From: Planctomycetota bacterium
Lineage (GTDB): Bacteria; Planctomycetota; Phycisphaerae; UBA1845; UTPLA1
Direction of reading: 5' to 3'
NCBI GenBank assembly: GCA_003576905.1
Contig: QEVG01000004.1
Location: forward strand, 62,001-126,000
DNA length: 64,000 nucleotides
In this document: positions 44,995 through 52,101 of the stretch, one piece after another
Position numbering within the stretch: the first letter of the stretch is position 1
How the letters are laid out: the number at the start of each line of letters is the position of its first letter
The notes under the pieces: generated by a model
The model's database searches: none
The model's input: the letters and a program-made list of their open reading frames with translations, nothing else
What the model was told of the DNA's origin: nothing
Position numbers and translations under genes: made by a program

Positions 44995-46186
44995 TCATGA
45001 AGGCACCAGGGCGGGCACGGCACGCAGGCGCTGGATGCGATCCAGGATCGCGGCGAACAGCTTGCGCGGAACCGCCACCTCGGCCATCTGGAAGACGACG
45101 TAGCGGGAGTGGGGAACGACTTTGGCACCGACTTTGATCAGCTTCTCCGGCATCGTCGTCATCGTCCAGTGCTTCACGGCAGGAGGCAGCGCCAGCCGCC
45201 GCAGGAAGTTGCCCAGGTTGTAGGCCAGGGCGAAGAGCTGGAGGCGAACCTGGTTGTCCGCGAAATCGTGGCACGAGAGCCTGGTCCACTTCACTGCGTT
45301 CTTGCCCTCCTTGATCCACTGCTCCGCTGTGCCACGCTGGTTGTAGAACCGAACCACCCGCTTGCACCGCCAGGGCAGGTTCGTCAGGAAGAAGCCGACG
45401 CGGGGGTACAGTTCGCCCTGATGCCATTCGACCTCGGCCACGACACGACGGGGCTTGTCCCAACTGGCGGCCTGGTTCATGAAGTCGTGATAGCGCACTA
45501 CGGGCTTTTTCGGCGGACGGCCCACCGGGCGGGTGAGCAAGTGCTGGATATGCCGTTCCAGCACGGCGTTGGACTTCAACCGGATCGTGTATCCGTAGTG
45601 TTCGGCTTCCAGGAATACGTACAACTCCGGGATGGCGAATGTCGCATCGCCACGGAAGTACTTTCGGATGTCCAGGTCGCGGTTACGCGCCACCACCGTC
45701 TCCAGTACCGCGCGCCACTCGTCGGCGCTGGCCACGTTGCCGTTCCGCGTCGTTGGTGTCCTCGTAACCCGCCAGCCGGCTGTACACCGCCTGACGCAAC
45801 ATGGCCGTCAACTCGTGCTGTGTGTTCATGCCTCGGCGCGGATCACGGAACAAGTCGTCCGCCATCGCCGTCCGTCCCATCGCTTCATCGCGTTCGCGGA
45901 ACGCGATCAGTCCTGCGTCAGAGGTAATGGATGCACCGTGGAACTCCAGCTTTATCTGGCTGTCAAAGCCGACTCGCAACGCCTCCTTGCGTGCTTCACC
46001 CGTTGCATTCTCCGGATTACAGCGGCCTGAAGTGCATCTTCGCAGGTATTCTTCGGGGAAAACGTCACCGCAGTATACGCCGCCGTACGTGTTATCTGGG
46101 AAATCCGGGTTGATTGAGGCCGCTACGGTAAACCCGGAACTGTTCAGGCCCCCGCGCCATTCCTCGCCGTTGCCGCTATACTTCAC
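44995..46186 (-). pseudogene. IS1380-family transposase, internal deletion and frameshift
   Basis: Two open frames on the minus strand match the ends of one IS1380 transposase. The N-terminal part (to about 45750) contains GFDSQIKLEFHGASITSDAG and AVYSRLAGYEDTNDAER. The C-terminal part (45735-44995) contains SADEWRAVLETVVARNR, FRGDATFAIPELY, FYNQRGTAEQWIKEGKNA and CHDFADNQVRLQLFALAYNLG. The roughly 130 residues normally between, including the first catalytic Asp (LDLDxS region), are absent, and the junction changes frame. The element cannot make an active enzyme. Terminal inverted repeats were not identified; the N-terminal frame beyond about 46000 probably reads into flanking DNA and the tmRNA promoter. 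Confidence 0.85.
46177..46182 (+). promoter_or_regulatory. Candidate -10 element of ssrA
   Basis: TATACT lies 41 bases before the mature tmRNA 5' end, consistent with a short 5' leader removed by RNase P. No good -35 hexamer is present at normal spacing. Confidence 0.4.
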
Positions 46187-46223
46187 CCGTCGGCCGTGTG
46201 GGCCGATGGTCTCTTTGATTCCC

Positions 46224-46575
46224 GGGGGCGATCTGGCTTCGACCGGGCAAGTTGAGGAGACGGTGGCGTGCCGAGGTTGTCAGGCGGCCTCGTAAAACAC
46301 CTGGCAAAAACGTTACATGCCAACCCTGAGTTGCGCATGGCTGCCTAACTAGTGCAGCCCGTCAAACCGCCAACGCCTGCTAGGCGGGGCGACGGTGATT
46401 AGCAGGCTGGCCGGTTCCCGCTGCTCGGCCGGGAGCCGGTGAGAAAACAGTCGGGCTGGACGCCGCCGGAGCCTGTCGACCGGCGCCGGCGGCGTTGACG
46501 ACAAACGATCGACTACGCACGTAGAGGCCGTTTCTGAAGTGCTTCGGGACGCGGGTTCGATTCCCGCCGCCTCCA
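46224..46575 (+). ncRNA. ssrA: Transfer-messenger RNA (tmRNA)
   Basis: 352 bases. The 5' end GGGGGCGATCTGGCTTCGAC pairs with the 3' acceptor CGCCTCC (46568-46574, one G-U pair), followed by discriminator A at 46575. The T arm GCGGGTTCGATTCCCGC is intact; CCA is not encoded. The open frame resumes at GCA 46304 and encodes AKTLHANPELRMAA, stop TAA 46346-46348. tmRNA with SmpB rescues ribosomes stalled on broken mRNAs and tags the products for proteolysis; the terminal Met-Ala-Ala fits a degradation tag. One-piece rather than permuted. It is the one intact gene in a stretch of decayed elements. Confidence 0.95.
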
Positions 46576-46583
46576 TTCGCAAG

Positions 46584-46601
46584 GTGCCGATAACGCGGCA
46601 C
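46584..46601 (+). terminator. Small hairpin after tmRNA
   Basis: GTGCCG (46584-46589) and CGGCAC (46596-46601) form a 6-bp stem with a 6-base loop, 8 bases after the tmRNA. There is no T run, so a role in termination is tentative. Confidence 0.3.
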
Positions 46602-46657
46602 TAGCGCCGAGGGTCCGTCGGCGGCGCGGACCGGTGGGCCTTTTCCCTTCATACGCG

Positions 46658-47371
46658 ATGCCGCACCTCGCGATGGACATTCCGGATTTCGAGACGCTCC
46701 GCAAGCTCGGCGCCGGCGGACAGGGCACCGTCTGGCTGGCCCGGCGCCAATCCGACGGGCTCCGCGCCGCGATCAAGATCATCCTGCACATCCACGCGGA
46801 CAATGCCCGGGCGCGGGCGCGGTTCGAACAGGGGGTCTCGGTGCTGGCGGCGCTGGACGACCCCGGCATCGTGCGGCACCTCGCGTTCGGCACGCTTCCG
46901 ACCGGCGAACTGTGGCACGCGACGGAGTTTGTGCCCGGTCGCAATCTGACAGAGTATCTGGACGATCTCGACGCGCGATTCGGCGTTCAGCGCGGCAGTC
47001 AGTCGCGGCTGGCGGTCGAGGAGATCGTCGCGGTCTTCGTGCGCGTCTGCCGTGCCGTCGAAGCGGCCCACCGCGTGGGCGTCATACACCGCGATCTGAA
47101 GCCGACGAACATCATTCTGCGGGACGACGGCGAGCCCGTGATCCTTGACTTCGGGCATGCGACTTCGTACGCAGGCGACGACCGGGCCCAGTTGACGGTG
47201 ACCGGGGAGTTTGTCGGTTCTCCGCGCTATGCCGCGCCGGAGCAGGTGCTTTGCCAGCCGGGCAGGGTGGATGAACGACCCTCACCCCGTCCCTCTCCCG
47301 GAGGGAGAGGGGGGCCGGCCTCGACGCATGTCGGACGGTCGACCGCGCGCTCCGTGCCGGCGCGGCCGTAG
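46658..47371 (+). pseudogene. Truncated Ser/Thr protein kinase
   Basis: The N-terminal two thirds of a Hanks-type kinase: glycine loop LGAGGQGTVWLARR, Lys in RAAIKIILHIH, catalytic loop GVIHRDLKPTNIIL, metal-binding DFGHATS and activation segment GSPRYAAPEQVL. Similarity ends at about 47265. From there the frame reads through a palindromic repeat (ERPSPRPSPGGRGG) into DNA antisense to another gene fragment and stops at 47371. The F-to-I helices and any C-terminal TPR or transmembrane region are lost. Only 82 bases separate it from tmRNA. Probably inactive as a kinase; a full-length paralogue is present at 52102. Confidence 0.75.
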
Positions 47372-47739
47372 CTGACCAGTTCCAGCCCCCACGACCAACT
47401 GCCCGAATCCGGCGAGGTCACGAACCCGCGACCATCAAACCGCGTCCGCCACTGTTGGCCCGGGTTCCGTGCCTGATAGCCATCCTCAACGGCGAAGGCC
47501 GCATGACGATTCGCCTCATACGCCGCGCGGATGCTCGACCAGTCCGATGTCGAGAGCCCCTCGGGCACGGCAGCCGATGAATCTGCCCAGGCTGGGCCCG
47601 CCTCGACGGCCAGACAGAGCGATGCGAGTGCAAAAAGAAAACCAACGCACAGCGGCGATGGGTGCGATCGGGCAGAGATTCTCGAAGTCTGGTCGGAATG
47701 CGGGTTCGTCGTCCGATGAAGGTAGGAATTCGGCTTCAC
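47227..47739 (-). pseudogene. N-terminal fragment of a surface/exported protein
   Basis: From GTG 47739 (GGAG seven bases upstream) the frame gives a signal peptide (PLCVGFLFALASLCLAVEAG, AWA), then STSDWSSIRAAYEANRHAAF and WRTRFDGRGFVTSPDSG, a recurring N-terminal module of large secreted repeat proteins (FG-GAP type) in Planctomycetota. The coding match ends at about 47325, where the frame enters the palindromic repeat and then the antisense of the kinase fragment. The repeat-rich remainder is missing. Assignment to the FG-GAP type is from memory of the module, not from repeats visible here. Confidence 0.6.
47278..47318. repeat. REP-like palindromic repeat at a gene-fragment junction
   Basis: CCCTCTCCC (47291-47299), loop GGA, GGGAGAGGG (47303-47311), embedded in ACCCTCACCCCGTCCC and GGGGCCGG flanks. 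This type of element is scattered in many GC-rich genomes. It lies exactly where the kinase fragment on one strand meets the surface-protein fragment on the other. Confidence 0.65.
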
Positions 47740-47802
47740 GATCGTGCTCCAAGTTGTATGTCTGAATGGCGGCCCGATTACTCGATAAGACTGCGAGGGC
47801 CC

Positions 47803-48290
47803 ATGCCGCTCGTACCCTTGAAGGGCATTCGAACGCATCTAACCGGAACTGTAGGCGAAAAGGCGAATTCTGGTCAAGAGATTCGACGGCGATTTGTTAG
47901 CAAGACCGGCACGACACTGATCGAGCATGTTCCGATTTCGGAGGTCTGCGCCCGGCACGGCTTGCAGCCGACGGTGTTCTACCAGTGGCACAAGAAGCTG
48001 TTCGAGGGCGGGGCATCCGATTTTGAAAATGCCCGGAGCGGCCGGCCGAAGTCGGATGCATCCGCGAAGCGGATCGAGGCCCTTGAGGCCAAGCTGGCGG
48101 AGAAAAACGAGGTGGTCGCCGAGCTGATGGCCGAGCACGTGGCGTTAAAAAAAGGTCTTGGGGAGCTCTGGCCGGCCGATGGACCCCGCACGATGTGCGT
48201 GATGAAGTCGTGAACGACGTGCGGCGCTCCCGGCAAGTCCTCGTACGTCCCTCCGAGCGGCGCGTGCCTCCCTGCCCGCGCCCCCTGTGA
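47803..48290 (+). pseudogene. IS3-family element: orfA with frameshift site, orfB truncated
   Basis: orfA encodes an IS3-type helix-turn-helix (HVPISEVCARHGLQPTVFYQ) and leucine-zipper region (KRIEALEAKLAEKNEVVAEL, AEHVALKK), stopping at 48213. At 48147-48153 there is a run of seven A followed by GG, the usual slippery site for -1 frameshifting to make the orfAB transposase. In the -1 frame the text continues RWTPHDVRDEVVNDVRR, the beginning of orfB, but similarity is lost within about 20 codons and the frame ends at 48290. The rve catalytic domain is missing. The orfA start is uncertain and its first 30 residues look degraded. Confidence 0.7.
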
Positions 48291-48422
48291 TGCACCAGTC
48301 CCAGTCGTTGAGCGGGCAAAGCCCGCCAGTTGTGCGAGCGTCCCTGACCACGCGCCTTCTGGAGCTCACCAGTCCAGTGGAGCGGGCGTACCTGCCCGCG
48401 CTCGGCCGCAAGTCCCCTCCGC

Positions 48423-49685
48423 CTATTCAAACTCGCGTGTCGCCAGGCCAGTCATGTCGCCCAGCCGCTTCTCAATCAGCGCCAGTCGCTCGCGGTACTC
48501 GTTGTTCTCCGACTCAAGCTGCCGCAGTCGATCCGCCTGCCGCTCCAGCAACCCGTGCAGTTCCTGAACCGCGGCCGCCGAGTAGATCGTGAGCGGGTAC
48601 GGGTCCACCTGCAGAATCTCCGAACCGTCCGCCAGCCGCTCGCCGCTGGACTGCACATGATCGGGGAACACCTCGCGAAACTCCTGCGCGATCACATTGA
48701 TATGCGCACGATCCTCGATCTCCGGGTGCGCGGCGCGGTACTCGTCGGTGTATCTGAAACTCACCAGCCGCACGCGTCGGATCGTCTCCAGCGCGCTGGT
48801 GATGGTGTTCACGTCCTTCTTGATCCGCGCGTCGGAATTGGCCGACCAGTCGCCGGCGATGCTCTTGGATGCATGGTTGCCATTGATCTCAAGCTTGTTC
48901 GCCGTCGGCTCGCGATCGATACCGACGTCCCCGATGAATCGCCAGTGGCTCTGATAGACCCTGGCCCGGACGTTGGAGCCGCCGGTCGTGGAATACGATA
49001 TTGTGCTGTAGTCGTCGTTTACCGTGCCAATGGAAACGCCGCCGCCCAGCGGCCCGGGACCGATCCAGTGCGCCCTGCCGCTCGCATTCACGACGATCCC
49101 GCGATTGTTGTTCCCCAGCAGGTTGAGCGTGCTGTTCGCCGGAATGGCCTTGATCGTGAAGGCGTTCGCCGTTGGGTCGTACCAGGCCTCTCCGGTGCCC
49201 GCGCCGCCGGAGTTCTCGAAGCGGATGCTGGTCAACCCTGTCGGGCTCGTCGTCCGAAGCAGTTGCTGTGTCATATCCGCGCCCTGGATCGTCAGCAACG
49301 AACCCGGTGTGCTCGTGCCGATGCCGACATTACCCGTGACGTCGTCGACATAGATGCGCGTCGTCCCGGCCGTCTGCAATTGCAGCGGGCTGTTGCTGCT
49401 GAACGCGTCGGCGAACACCGTGCCAACCACCTTGGCATTGCCGGCCACATCCAGACGCTCCGCCGGCGTCTCGGTGCCCAGTCCCAGGTTTCCCTGCGTG
49501 TACACCGCATCGTTGCCGATCAGCGAAAACGGTGAGGCGCCCGGCGCACCCGGCGCGCCCGAACCACCGGGCGCGTCTCCGCCGTCGGGCATCCCCATGT
49601 CGCTCGCCGTCATCGGACACCCGACAAGGCTCACCAGGGCTGCTGTCAGAAACAGTCCGTTACGTGCTTTGCGTTCCATTCGCAT
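48423..49685 (-). CDS. Lipoprotein with C-terminal peptidase S74 intramolecular chaperone domain
   Basis: 420 residues from ATG 49685 with GAGGAG seven bases upstream. Signal peptide with lipobox LVGC at about residue 22, then a Gly/Ala/Pro collagen-like linker (GAPGAPGASP). Repeats of the type LGLGTETPAERLDVAGNAKV and VGIGTSTPGSLLTIQG form a trimeric beta-fibre pattern as in phage tail fibres. The C-terminal 120 residues carry the S74 domain with the self-cleaving Ser-Asp pair in WSANSDARIKKDV, a YTDEYRAAHP-VIAQEF stretch and a coiled coil (LERQADRLRQLESENNEYRE). It is likely a trimeric surface fibre processed by autocleavage. Confidence 0.85.
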   Translation of the reverse strand: MRMERKARNGLFLTAALVSLVGCPMTASDMGMPDGGDAPGGSGAPGAPGASPFSLIGNDAVYTQGNLGLGTETPAERLDVAGNAKVVGTVFADAFSSNSPLQLQTAGTTRIYVDDVTGNVGIGTSTPGSLLTIQGADMTQQLLRTTSPTGLTSIRFENSGGAGTGEAWYDPTANAFTIKAIPANSTLNLLGNNNRGIVVNASGRAHWIGPGPLGGGVSIGTVNDDYSTISYSTTGGSNVRARVYQSHWRFIGDVGIDREPTANKLEINGNHASKSIAGDWSANSDARIKKDVNTITSALETIRRVRLVSFRYTDEYRAAHPEIEDRAHINVIAQEFREVFPDHVQSSGERLADGSEILQVDPYPLTIYSAAAVQELHGLLERQADRLRQLESENNEYRERLALIEKRLGDMTGLATREFE

Positions 49686-49737
49686 CTCGTGTCTCCTCTC
49701 AAGAAATATGACCCGTGCACCGCGCCGCGCCGCGCTG

Positions 49738-51234
49738 TTAAGGACATGCTCCCCCGGCCAGAAGCGCCCCCACGAATTCCTGAACGTCCAGCGCATCTAT
49801 CATTGCGTCGCCGTTCATGTCCCCGATGCAGATTCCCGGCTCGCACATGACACCGGTGCAGTTCGTCGCCAGCCCCTGAAACACGCCGCCGATCGTGTTG
49901 CAGTCTCCGATCGACATGCGCGTGCAGGCCCCGTTCACGCAGCAGGCCCCCTCGCAGCGGATGTCATAGAAGTACGCCGACCCGTGATCCGTCGAGCTCA
50001 CCACGTCGTCCATATGCGAACCAACGACCGCGACATCGCGCGCAATCCCCACGGACACGCCGAATTCATCGTTGTTCCCGGGATCGGCAGGGCTGATCTT
50101 CAGCCCCAGCATCCAGTTGCCGCCGTCGCGCACGTGCAGCCATGCCGAGCCCCAGTTGTTCGTCTCATCGCGATAGGCCCCGACAATCGCCGTGTCTCCG
50201 TAAATCGCGACCGATTGCCCGTAGTTGTCCCCGCTCACGAGAATCTCGTTCGGCATCCGCTTGGCCGTCTGTGTCCACGTCGTACCGTTTCGGTCGAAGA
50301 AGAACGCCGCGCCCGCGCCGCCGCCCGCCTCGCTGTCGAAGGGCGCGCCGATGATGACCGTCTCCCCGCTGATTCCCACGTCAAACCCGAACTGCGATGT
50401 CGTGGCCGTCGGCTCCAGCTTCTGCTGCTGGGACCAGCTCGTCCCGCTCCGCACAAAGGCATACGCCGCCCCCGTCGCGCCCTGCGTCGAGAGTGCCGTC
50501 GGCGCGCCCGCCACGAGCGTGTCGCCCTCAAGGTCAACCGACTGGCCCATCGCCGCATTGACCTCCGGGTCCGACGCTTTCACCTTCTGCTGAAGAGACC
50601 ACGAGCCCCCAGTGCGCACGAAGAGATACACCGCCCCGGAAGTGGTGGCCCCCTCGTGGTCCGCGTGCGCGCCGACGGCAAGCGTGTCGCCATGCACCGT
50701 CACCGAGATTCCGAATCCCTGGCCCAGACCCATCGGCGCGTCCGGCGCGGTCAGTAGCGCCTGCTGTGTCCAGCTCGAGCCGCTCCGTGTGAACACGTAC
50801 ACCCGGCCCGTCTGCGTCCCGACGGCAATCGTGTCCCCGTCGACATCAACCGATTGGCCGAATCGCGTGAAGTTCGCGGCTCCCGCCGCAGTCAGTGTCG
50901 CCTCCCAGGCCCAGGTCGTGTTGCTCTGCACGAGCACGTAGACCGTGCCGGCATCAGTGACACCGCCAACGTCGTCGAGCCACGCCGCGACGACCGCCGT
51001 ATCTCCCGCGATTGCGACAGAGCTGCCCACCCGGTCGCCGCTGACGCCGAGATTGTCGAATTTCACGATCTGGTCCGGCGTGCACTGTGCCGTCACGCGA
51101 GCACTCCCGGCCCAGTTCACCACCGACGACATCACCAGCGCCGGGAGAATCCGCCGACACCTCCGGGCCCTTGGCGCACGCGTCAATGGAGCGCCGATCC
51201 CACATCCGTGACTTCCGGTCCTGGTCGTTGGCAT
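49738..51234 (-). CDS. Secreted FG-GAP repeat protein with dockerin-like C terminus
   Basis: 498 residues. An Arg-rich N terminus leads into a signal sequence (LPALVMSSVVNWAGSARVTA). Seven repeats of the FG-GAP_2 type, such as GQSVDVDGDTIAVGTQTGRV and GISGETVIIGAPFDSEAGG, predict a seven-bladed propeller to about residue 425. A Cys-rich linker (CEGACCVNGACTRM, CNTIGG) follows, then one dockerin-like half-repeat GDMNGDAMIDALDVQEFVG. Same general plan as other secreted proteins here; function adhesive or structural by inference. It begins 250 bases from the divergent sigma factor gene. Confidence 0.85.
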   Translation of the reverse strand: MPTTRTGSHGCGIGAPLTRAPRARRCRRILPALVMSSVVNWAGSARVTAQCTPDQIVKFDNLGVSGDRVGSSVAIAGDTAVVAAWLDDVGGVTDAGTVYVLVQSNTTWAWEATLTAAGAANFTRFGQSVDVDGDTIAVGTQTGRVYVFTRSGSSWTQQALLTAPDAPMGLGQGFGISVTVHGDTLAVGAHADHEGATTSGAVYLFVRTGGSWSLQQKVKASDPEVNAAMGQSVDLEGDTLVAGAPTALSTQGATGAAYAFVRSGTSWSQQQKLEPTATTSQFGFDVGISGETVIIGAPFDSEAGGGAGAAFFFDRNGTTWTQTAKRMPNEILVSGDNYGQSVAIYGDTAIVGAYRDETNNWGSAWLHVRDGGNWMLGLKISPADPGNNDEFGVSVGIARDVAVVGSHMDDVVSSTDHGSAYFYDIRCEGACCVNGACTRMSIGDCNTIGGVFQGLATNCTGVMCEPGICIGDMNGDAMIDALDVQEFVGALLAGGACP

Positions 51235-51378
51235 CCTGCGTTTCTCCCTGATTTCAGAGTCATTTGTCTTTTAGTGCGTGCAGACTCGCCGGGGAGTTCG
51301 AAGCTCCATTCTGTTCCCGGCCTGCAAGCGTGGCCCGCCGATGAGGCTTTGGCACTCCCGGCTGCGAGGTTCGGGGGG

Positions 51379-51384
51379 TATAAT
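51379..51384 (+). promoter_or_regulatory. Perfect -10 element upstream of the ECF sigma gene
   Basis: TATAAT at 51379-51384, about 100 bases before the ATG at 51485. The base run in front (TCGGGGGG) gives no -35 at standard spacing; TTGGCA at 51349-51354 is too far (24 bases). Transcription may need an activator. Confidence 0.4.
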
Positions 51385-51484
51385 GAATGTGGGCCGCAGC
51401 TCACTGCGCCGTCGCGGCCGACCCGTCGATCTGTCATCCGATATTCCGGGCTGGAACCCGTCAGGATTTGGAGACTGATTTCCG

Positions 51485-52063
51485 ATGGAGCAGTCCGCGA
51501 CGCCGCTGACAGGCCTCCTCAAGGCCGCCGGAACAGGTGACCCGCAGGCCGCCTCGGACATTCTTCCGCTCGTTTATGATGAATTGAGACGCCTCGCCTC
51601 GGCTTATCTCGCGAAGACTCCACCGGGAAACACCCTTCAGGCCACTGCCCTCGTCCACGAAGCCTACATGCGCCTGATCGGCGCCGAGGATCCCGGCTGG
51701 GACGGCAGGCGACACTTCTTCGGCGCGGCCGCTCAGGCCATGCGAAACATCCTCGTCGAGCAGGCCCGCCGGAAGGCATCCGCCAGGCACGGCGGCGGCC
51801 GTCAGCGCTACGACATTGCCGATGCCGACCTCGCGACCGGGCCGCCCGCCGATGACCTCCTCGCGCTCAACGAGGCCCTCACAAAGCTGGAATCCACCGA
51901 CCCGCGAAAGGCCGAGATCGTCATGCTCCATCACTTCGCAGGCCTCACCCTCGACGAAACCGCCGCCGCCATCGGCTGCTCGCTCTCCACCGTCGAAAGA
52001 GAATGGCGATTCACCCGGGCGCTGCTTTTCAGCCAGGTCGTGGATTCCAACGGGCATCCCTGA
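51485..52063 (+). CDS. ECF-type RNA polymerase sigma factor (planctomycete Sig-70_X6 type)
   Basis: 192 residues. Region 2: LVYDELRRLASAYLAKTPPG and ATALVHEAYMRLI, with GRRHFFGAAAQAMRNILVEQ as in TIGR02999 sigma factors. Region 4: IVMLHHFAGLTLDETAAAIG and STVEREWRFTRALL as the -35 recognition helix-turn-helix. No anti-sigma gene adjoins; instead a kinase-TPR gene begins 38 bases downstream, an arrangement typical of Planctomycetota in which the kinase may control the sigma factor by phosphorylation. Confidence 0.92.
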   Translation: MEQSATPLTGLLKAAGTGDPQAASDILPLVYDELRRLASAYLAKTPPGNTLQATALVHEAYMRLIGAEDPGWDGRRHFFGAAAQAMRNILVEQARRKASARHGGGRQRYDIADADLATGPPADDLLALNEALTKLESTDPRKAEIVMLHHFAGLTLDETAAAIGCSLSTVEREWRFTRALLFSQVVDSNGHP

Positions 52064-52101
52064 CGGGTTTCAGCGGGTGATTTCGGATGACTGTGTGAAC
52101 C

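Noticed and set aside
44717-45463. N-terminal extension of the FG-GAP protein to 45463
   Set aside because: This part is antisense/out-of-frame overlap with the IS1380 remnant and lacks a signal sequence; ATG 44716 gives a clear one.
44700-46224. Terminal inverted repeats of the IS1380 element
   Set aside because: I compared the flanks near 44760-44994 and 46080-46223 by eye and found no convincing matched ends, so no element boundaries are given.
46349-46582. Open frame on the minus strand beginning MRMEAAGIEPASR
   Set aside because: It is antisense to the 3' end of the tmRNA; the MEAAGIEPASR text is the translated complement of the conserved T arm and acceptor, a frequent false gene.
46540-46640. 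Attachment-site duplication of the tmRNA 3' end
   Set aside because: The T-arm/acceptor sequence occurs only once in the window as far as I can see; an island boundary cannot be marked.
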